From Streptococcus pseudopneumoniae ATCC BAA-960 = CCUG 49455 (GTDB taxonomy: Bacteria; Bacillota; Bacilli; Lactobacillales; Streptococcaceae): a stretch of 8,717 bases of DNA. Below the pieces are notes generated by a model, which made no database searches, was not told the DNA's origin, and saw only the letters and a list, made by a program, of their open reading frames with translations. The position numbers and the translations under genes are program-made. Shown here one piece after another: positions 5,885 to 8,717 of the stretch; position 1 is the first letter of the stretch; each line of letters begins with the position of its first letter. The DNA lies in contig NZ_MWSM01000068.1 of the NCBI RefSeq assembly GCF_002087075.1, positions 1-8,717 of the forward strand, read 5' to 3'.

Positions 5885-7129
5885 ATGATTATGAAAAAAA
5901 TTTTATTGTCATCAGTTGCTTTACTGAGCCTAGTGGCAACACTACCAGTAAATAGTCCAGTTTCTGCTCAAGAATCTATCTCTCCCAAGTCTTATAGTCA
6001 CTCTAATGGCAGTTGGATTCAATCGAATAGCCGTTGGTGGTATAAACACTCTGACGGTTCTTACACTAAAAACGGGTGGGAAAAGATCAATGAAACCTGG
6101 TACTATTTTGATAGTGAAGGTTGGATGAAAACAGGTTGGTTTAATGAATATGGAAATTGGTATTATCTAGATACTAGTGGTGCTATGAAAACAGGATGGT
6201 GTTTGATTTCTGGTAGTTGGTACTATTTAAATACTAGCGGTGTCATGCAAACTGGCCTACAGACTATCGAAGGAAAACAATATTATTTGGCTGCCAGCGG
6301 TGCTATGCAGACAGGTTGGCACAATATTGGAGATGATACTTATTTCTTTGCTAGTAGTGGAGCAAGACAAACGATTAATCGCCGTGCTTTAGTTCTTGGT
6401 GAAACATCAACGAGAGCAGTACCTATCGAAGACGTTAATGCTATGGAAAAGGTTTTTGGTAACCAAAACTTTAGTAAAGTTGTTCGTTTCCCAGATAAAA
6501 CTAAGTCCGAGATTATTGCAAAAACGCAAGAGCTTTTCAAATCTTCTATCGAAAGCGATGTGAACTATCTTTACCTTACTTGTCATGGAGGAAGAGACGG
6601 AAGAATCTATCTTGGTAGCGATGGTCAGACATTTTCAGGCTGGGAATTGGCATCTATACTGAAACAATATAAAGGTAAGTTTGTGGTTATGCTGGATTGT
6701 TGCTATTCAGGAACAATTATAGATGTAGGTAAGTCAGACAAAAAGGTTGCCTCCAAGTCTGAAGAAAAATTTGATGAACAAGCATTTTTGGCAGGATTTT
6801 CAACAGGAGATGTAGCAAGCAAGAATGGTGAAATGCTTGATTCTAAATTCCTCGTACTATGTGCCTCTTGGAAAGGCGAAGAATCGTATAGTGTAGTCGG
6901 AGTAGGTAGTCTTGCCACCAGATACTGGGCAATGGGTACAGGTTGGGATTCACTTCAAAATAGAATGATTTCGCCTATGGCAGACACCAATACTAACGGA
7001 AAAATTACTTTAGAGGAACTGTATCAATACTCTTATCCTCTAGTCCTTGAAGCTGCATCACAAATTCACGAAGAGCAACATGTATCAGTTTATCCTAAAA
7101 ACAGTCAATTTGTTTTATTCCAAAAATAA
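5885..7129 (+). CDS. Secreted choline-binding protein with caspase-like (clan CD) peptidase domain
   Basis: This 414-residue exported protein has a signal peptide (1 to about 28, cleavage near VSAQE), about six choline-binding repeats of some 20 residues (42-163, pattern GxWYYLxxSGxMxTGW) that would dock it on choline-decorated teichoic acids, and a caspase-fold domain (166-414). The domain starts RRALVLGETST, has the His motif LTCHGG (H234) and the Cys motif LDCCYSG (C273 by alignment with the metacaspase DSCHSG motif), then FLVLCASWKGEESYS (322-336), the strand of the small-subunit region. Residues 367-378 (DTNTNGKITLEE) match an EF-hand loop. A lysine-rich linker (283-295) follows the Cys strand. 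ATG at 5885 or 5891 could start it; AAAGGA (5875-5880) allows both. It is first in an operon with the next gene. Substrate and role are unknown; I do not recognise a named pneumococcal protein. Confidence 0.85.
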   Translation: MIMKKILLSSVALLSLVATLPVNSPVSAQESISPKSYSHSNGSWIQSNSRWWYKHSDGSYTKNGWEKINETWYYFDSEGWMKTGWFNEYGNWYYLDTSGAMKTGWCLISGSWYYLNTSGVMQTGLQTIEGKQYYLAASGAMQTGWHNIGDDTYFFASSGARQTINRRALVLGETSTRAVPIEDVNAMEKVFGNQNFSKVVRFPDKTKSEIIAKTQELFKSSIESDVNYLYLTCHGGRDGRIYLGSDGQTFSGWELASILKQYKGKFVVMLDCCYSGTIIDVGKSDKKVASKSEEKFDEQAFLAGFSTGDVASKNGEMLDSKFLVLCASWKGEESYSVVGVGSLATRYWAMGTGWDSLQNRMISPMADTNTNGKITLEELYQYSYPLVLEAASQIHEEQHVSVYPKNSQFVLFQK

Positions 7130-7141
7130 GGAGTTAAGAAA

Positions 7142-8224
7142 ATGAAAGTATCAAAAAAAATCACACTATTTGGTTTATCTCTAGCAGGTCTAGCTTTATT
7201 AGCTTTCCCTCATTCAGGTCAAGCCTTTGAGTTGGAAGAAGAATGGGTTATTAAGGGTGGGGTTAAGTATCAAGATGGCAAAATTCTTCGATTTAACAAT
7301 GGCCATGAAGTGGATATCAAAGTCTTGGATTTGCCAAAAACTGAGAAAATCGAGTGGACGGTTAGTCTCAATGGTCAAGATCAGACTATCAATTTCCTAG
7401 GTCAAGAAAAGGACAAATCTATGGTCGGTACAGAGGGGCGTTACCTGAATTTCTATGTACCTTATGGCTATAGAGGAGATATCAAGGTAGAAGCCAAGAG
7501 CGGAAATGAAGTAAAGACCTGGTCCACTAAAGTAGTAGATGATGTATATAATGATGGCGGAAAGAGTGGTTACTTCCGTATTGACGAATCAAATGATCAA
7601 CACACCTACCTTGATGCAAAATGGGACTATCAAACTAAGACCTACACTGCTACCTTACCAGAGACTCTCAATGGTCAAAAAGTGTTTGCTTGGGAAGACG
7701 ACTATGTAGAATTGAAACTTCAAAAACCAGGAGTTATCAGTCATTCCTACAGAGGGGGAGGAGCCTTCAAAATACTTTATCCGATTCTAAAAGCAGAAAG
7801 CTGGCTAAAAAAGAATTACAGTGAAAAGTGGTACTATCAAAAACAAGGTCAATTAGTTAAAAATGCTTGGGTTAAGGACAAGGGAACTTGGTACTTTATG
7901 AATGATAAAGGAGTCATGTTCAATCAAACTTGGCTCTATCAGGGTGGCAACTGGTATGCCTTTAAATCATCAGGAGCTATGATTGCTAGCAATTGGCTAT
8001 ATGATAATAACTCTTGGTATTACCTAAAGGACTCAGGTTCTATGGCGACAGGTTGGATCAAAGATAGTGGATCTTGGTATTATCTAAACAACTCAGGTTC
8101 TATGGTAACAGGATGGGTAAAAGATAGTGGATCTTGGTACTACCTTGCTTCAACTGGTAAGATGCTTCACAACACCTATACACCTGATGGTTACTATGTA
8201 GATGCCAGTGGCGCTTGGAAATAA
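7142..8224 (+). CDS. Secreted choline-binding protein with unrecognised N-terminal domain
   Basis: This 360-residue exported protein has a signal peptide (1 to about 28, cleavage near GQAFE), an N-terminal region (about 29-225) I do not recognise, and a C-terminal choline-binding module (227-360) of about six repeats ending in TPDGYYVDASGAWK, a common end for choline-binding proteins. The N-terminal region is rich in beta-forming and charged residues (WTVSLNGQDQ, YLNFYVPYGYRGDIKVEA) and has no obvious catalytic motif, so a beta-sandwich adhesin or binding module is likely. It lies 12 bases after the caspase-like gene, with AAGGAG at 7128-7133 overlapping the preceding stop region, so the two are surely co-transcribed and co-displayed. 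It could be a partner, substrate or inhibitor of the protease; that is inference. Confidence 0.85.
   Translation: MKVSKKITLFGLSLAGLALLAFPHSGQAFELEEEWVIKGGVKYQDGKILRFNNGHEVDIKVLDLPKTEKIEWTVSLNGQDQTINFLGQEKDKSMVGTEGRYLNFYVPYGYRGDIKVEAKSGNEVKTWSTKVVDDVYNDGGKSGYFRIDESNDQHTYLDAKWDYQTKTYTATLPETLNGQKVFAWEDDYVELKLQKPGVISHSYRGGGAFKILYPILKAESWLKKNYSEKWYYQKQGQLVKNAWVKDKGTWYFMNDKGVMFNQTWLYQGGNWYAFKSSGAMIASNWLYDNNSWYYLKDSGSMATGWIKDSGSWYYLNNSGSMVTGWVKDSGSWYYLASTGKMLHNTYTPDGYYVDASGAWK
8040..8159 (+). repeat. 60-bp tandem repeats within the choline-binding module
   Basis: AAAGATAGTGGATCTTGGTA occurs at 8060-8079 and 8120-8139, exactly 60 bp apart, inside two nearly identical 20-residue units (protein residues 298-317 and 318-337). 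This points to recent duplication of a choline-binding repeat. Confidence 0.8.
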
Positions 8225-8235
8225 ATTTTAAACAG

Positions 8236-8269
8236 AGAAAATCTACTGAGAAGGTAGGTTTTCTTTTTT
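8236..8269 (+). terminator. Intrinsic terminator of the choline-binding protein operon
   Basis: AGAAAATCTAC (8236-8246) pairs with GTAGGTTTTCT (8254-8264), with one G-U pair and a 7-nt loop, followed by T5. It begins 12 bases after the stop codon. Confidence 0.9.
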
Positions 8270-8284
8270 AGTCAGTGAATAATA

Positions 8285-8391
8285 TATAGTAGATTGAAAC
8301 TAGAATAGTACATCTGGACTTCTAAAACATTACTAGAAATTGATTTGATTGTCCTGATTGATTTGTCCTATTTTTATTTCATTTTACTATA
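8285..8391. mobile_element. RUP element (repeat unit of pneumococcus), 107 bp
   Basis: The element runs from TATAGTAGATTGAAA to TTTCATTTTACTATA. Its 15-bp ends match as inverted repeats at 13 of 15 positions, and its length is exactly 107 bp, the length known for RUP. RUP is a non-coding element thought to be moved by the IS630-Spn1 transposase, inserting at TA. The IS630-type gene about 140 bp away is consistent with that relation. Internal sequence (for example TAGAATAGTACATCTGG) also fits RUP as I remember it. Confidence 0.85.
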
Positions 8392-8527
8392 GAATAAAGT
8401 AGATCAGAAATTTAGCAGGGTTATTCTCTTTTACTAACAATCTGCTTACAAAAATTAAACAAGAGTATTTTAAAAATTAGACCCATTGTGAACTTTAGTA
8501 GTAAACAAAAATCTGGGAAAAAAGTTT
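8392..8527. other. Non-coding stretch between RUP and the IS630 remnant
   Basis: This is A+T rich with no gene seen. AGAATAA (8391-8397) and TTATTCT (8421-8427) are inverted but widely spaced, so weak. TATAGT at 8528-8533 repeats the first six bases of the RUP end and could be the end of the IS630 copy. Confidence 0.35.
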
Positions 8528-8532
8528 TATAG

Positions 8533-8717
8533 TCATTTAGTTTTTAAAAAGCGTTCCAAACATTCAAAAATAGTTGGGACTTCCCTTAATAAATCTGTTA
8601 CTTTCTTTTTCAAGATAGCCCAAGCTTGCTCAATAGGATTCAAATCCGGTGAATATGGCGGTAGAGGTAAGAAAAAGTGTTTATCTTGGATGCAGAGTTC
8701 ATCCAAAATGTTCTTGG
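8533..8717 (-). CDS. IS630-family transposase, C-terminal end (partial at window edge)
   Basis: Read on the minus strand from the window edge, the frame gives 60 residues before TGA at 8535-8533. It contains LPLPPYSPDLNPIEQAWAIL, the hallmark of the DDE_3 domain of IS630/Tc1-like transposases, where the Glu of NPIE is the third catalytic acidic residue. It then ends in KKKVTDLLRE and a short tail. The rest lies beyond the window, so I cannot tell if the copy is intact. In pneumococcus IS630-Spn1 is the likely type, and its transposase is the proposed mover of RUP elements. Confidence 0.88.
   Translation of the reverse strand, partial: KNILDELCIQDKHFFLPLPPYSPDLNPIEQAWAILKKKVTDLLREVPTIFECLERFLKTK

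Noticed and set aside
7472..7480. RGD tripeptide (residues 111-113) in the second choline-binding protein as an integrin motif
   Set aside because: A three-residue match is common by chance and nothing else supports integrin binding.

Overview
The window is Gram-positive and fits a mitis-group Streptococcus (S. pneumoniae, S. pseudopneumoniae or S. mitis). The evidence is an SSURE-repeat LPNTG adhesin of the PavB type next to a SaeRS-like two-component system and rpsD, two secreted proteins with choline-binding repeats, a 107-bp RUP element and pieces of streptococcal IS3- and IS630-type insertion sequences. The species call rests on recognition of these families, not on a database search.

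Layout. Bases 1-1011 hold the 3' end of the adhesin gene: the end of one SSURE repeat, one full repeat, a Met-rich stalk and the sortase signal. A strong hairpin follows that overlaps an extended -10 promoter. Bases 1178-2925 encode a translationally coupled response regulator and histidine kinase (RR08/HK08 type), which in pneumococcus is known to control pavB. rpsD (3120-3731) has its own promoter, a leader of about 150 nt that may be the S4 autoregulatory element, and a clear terminator. A RelB/ParE-type toxin-antitoxin pair follows (3895-4519).

From 4520 the character becomes accessory. There is a perfect 23-bp inverted repeat and a frameshifted IS3-family orfA remnant. Then comes a divergent pair: an A+T-rich Rgg/MutR-type regulator on the minus strand, and on the plus strand a two-gene operon of secreted choline-binding proteins. 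The first of these carries a caspase-like (clan CD) peptidase domain behind its choline-binding repeats, with an intact His/Cys dyad and an EF-hand-like loop. The second has an unrecognised N-terminal domain of about 200 residues. The rgg promoter and the operon promoter overlap physically. A terminator, a complete RUP element and the 3' end of an IS630-family transposase gene on the minus strand close the window.

Interpretation. The left half is a conserved chromosomal block: a surface adhesin with its likely regulator, then a ribosomal protein gene. The right half is a mobile-element-bordered cassette in which an Rgg (probably peptide-responsive) regulator is placed to control a cell-wall-docked caspase-like protease and a co-displayed partner. 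That cassette is the best candidate here for an undescribed system; its function is inferred, not shown.
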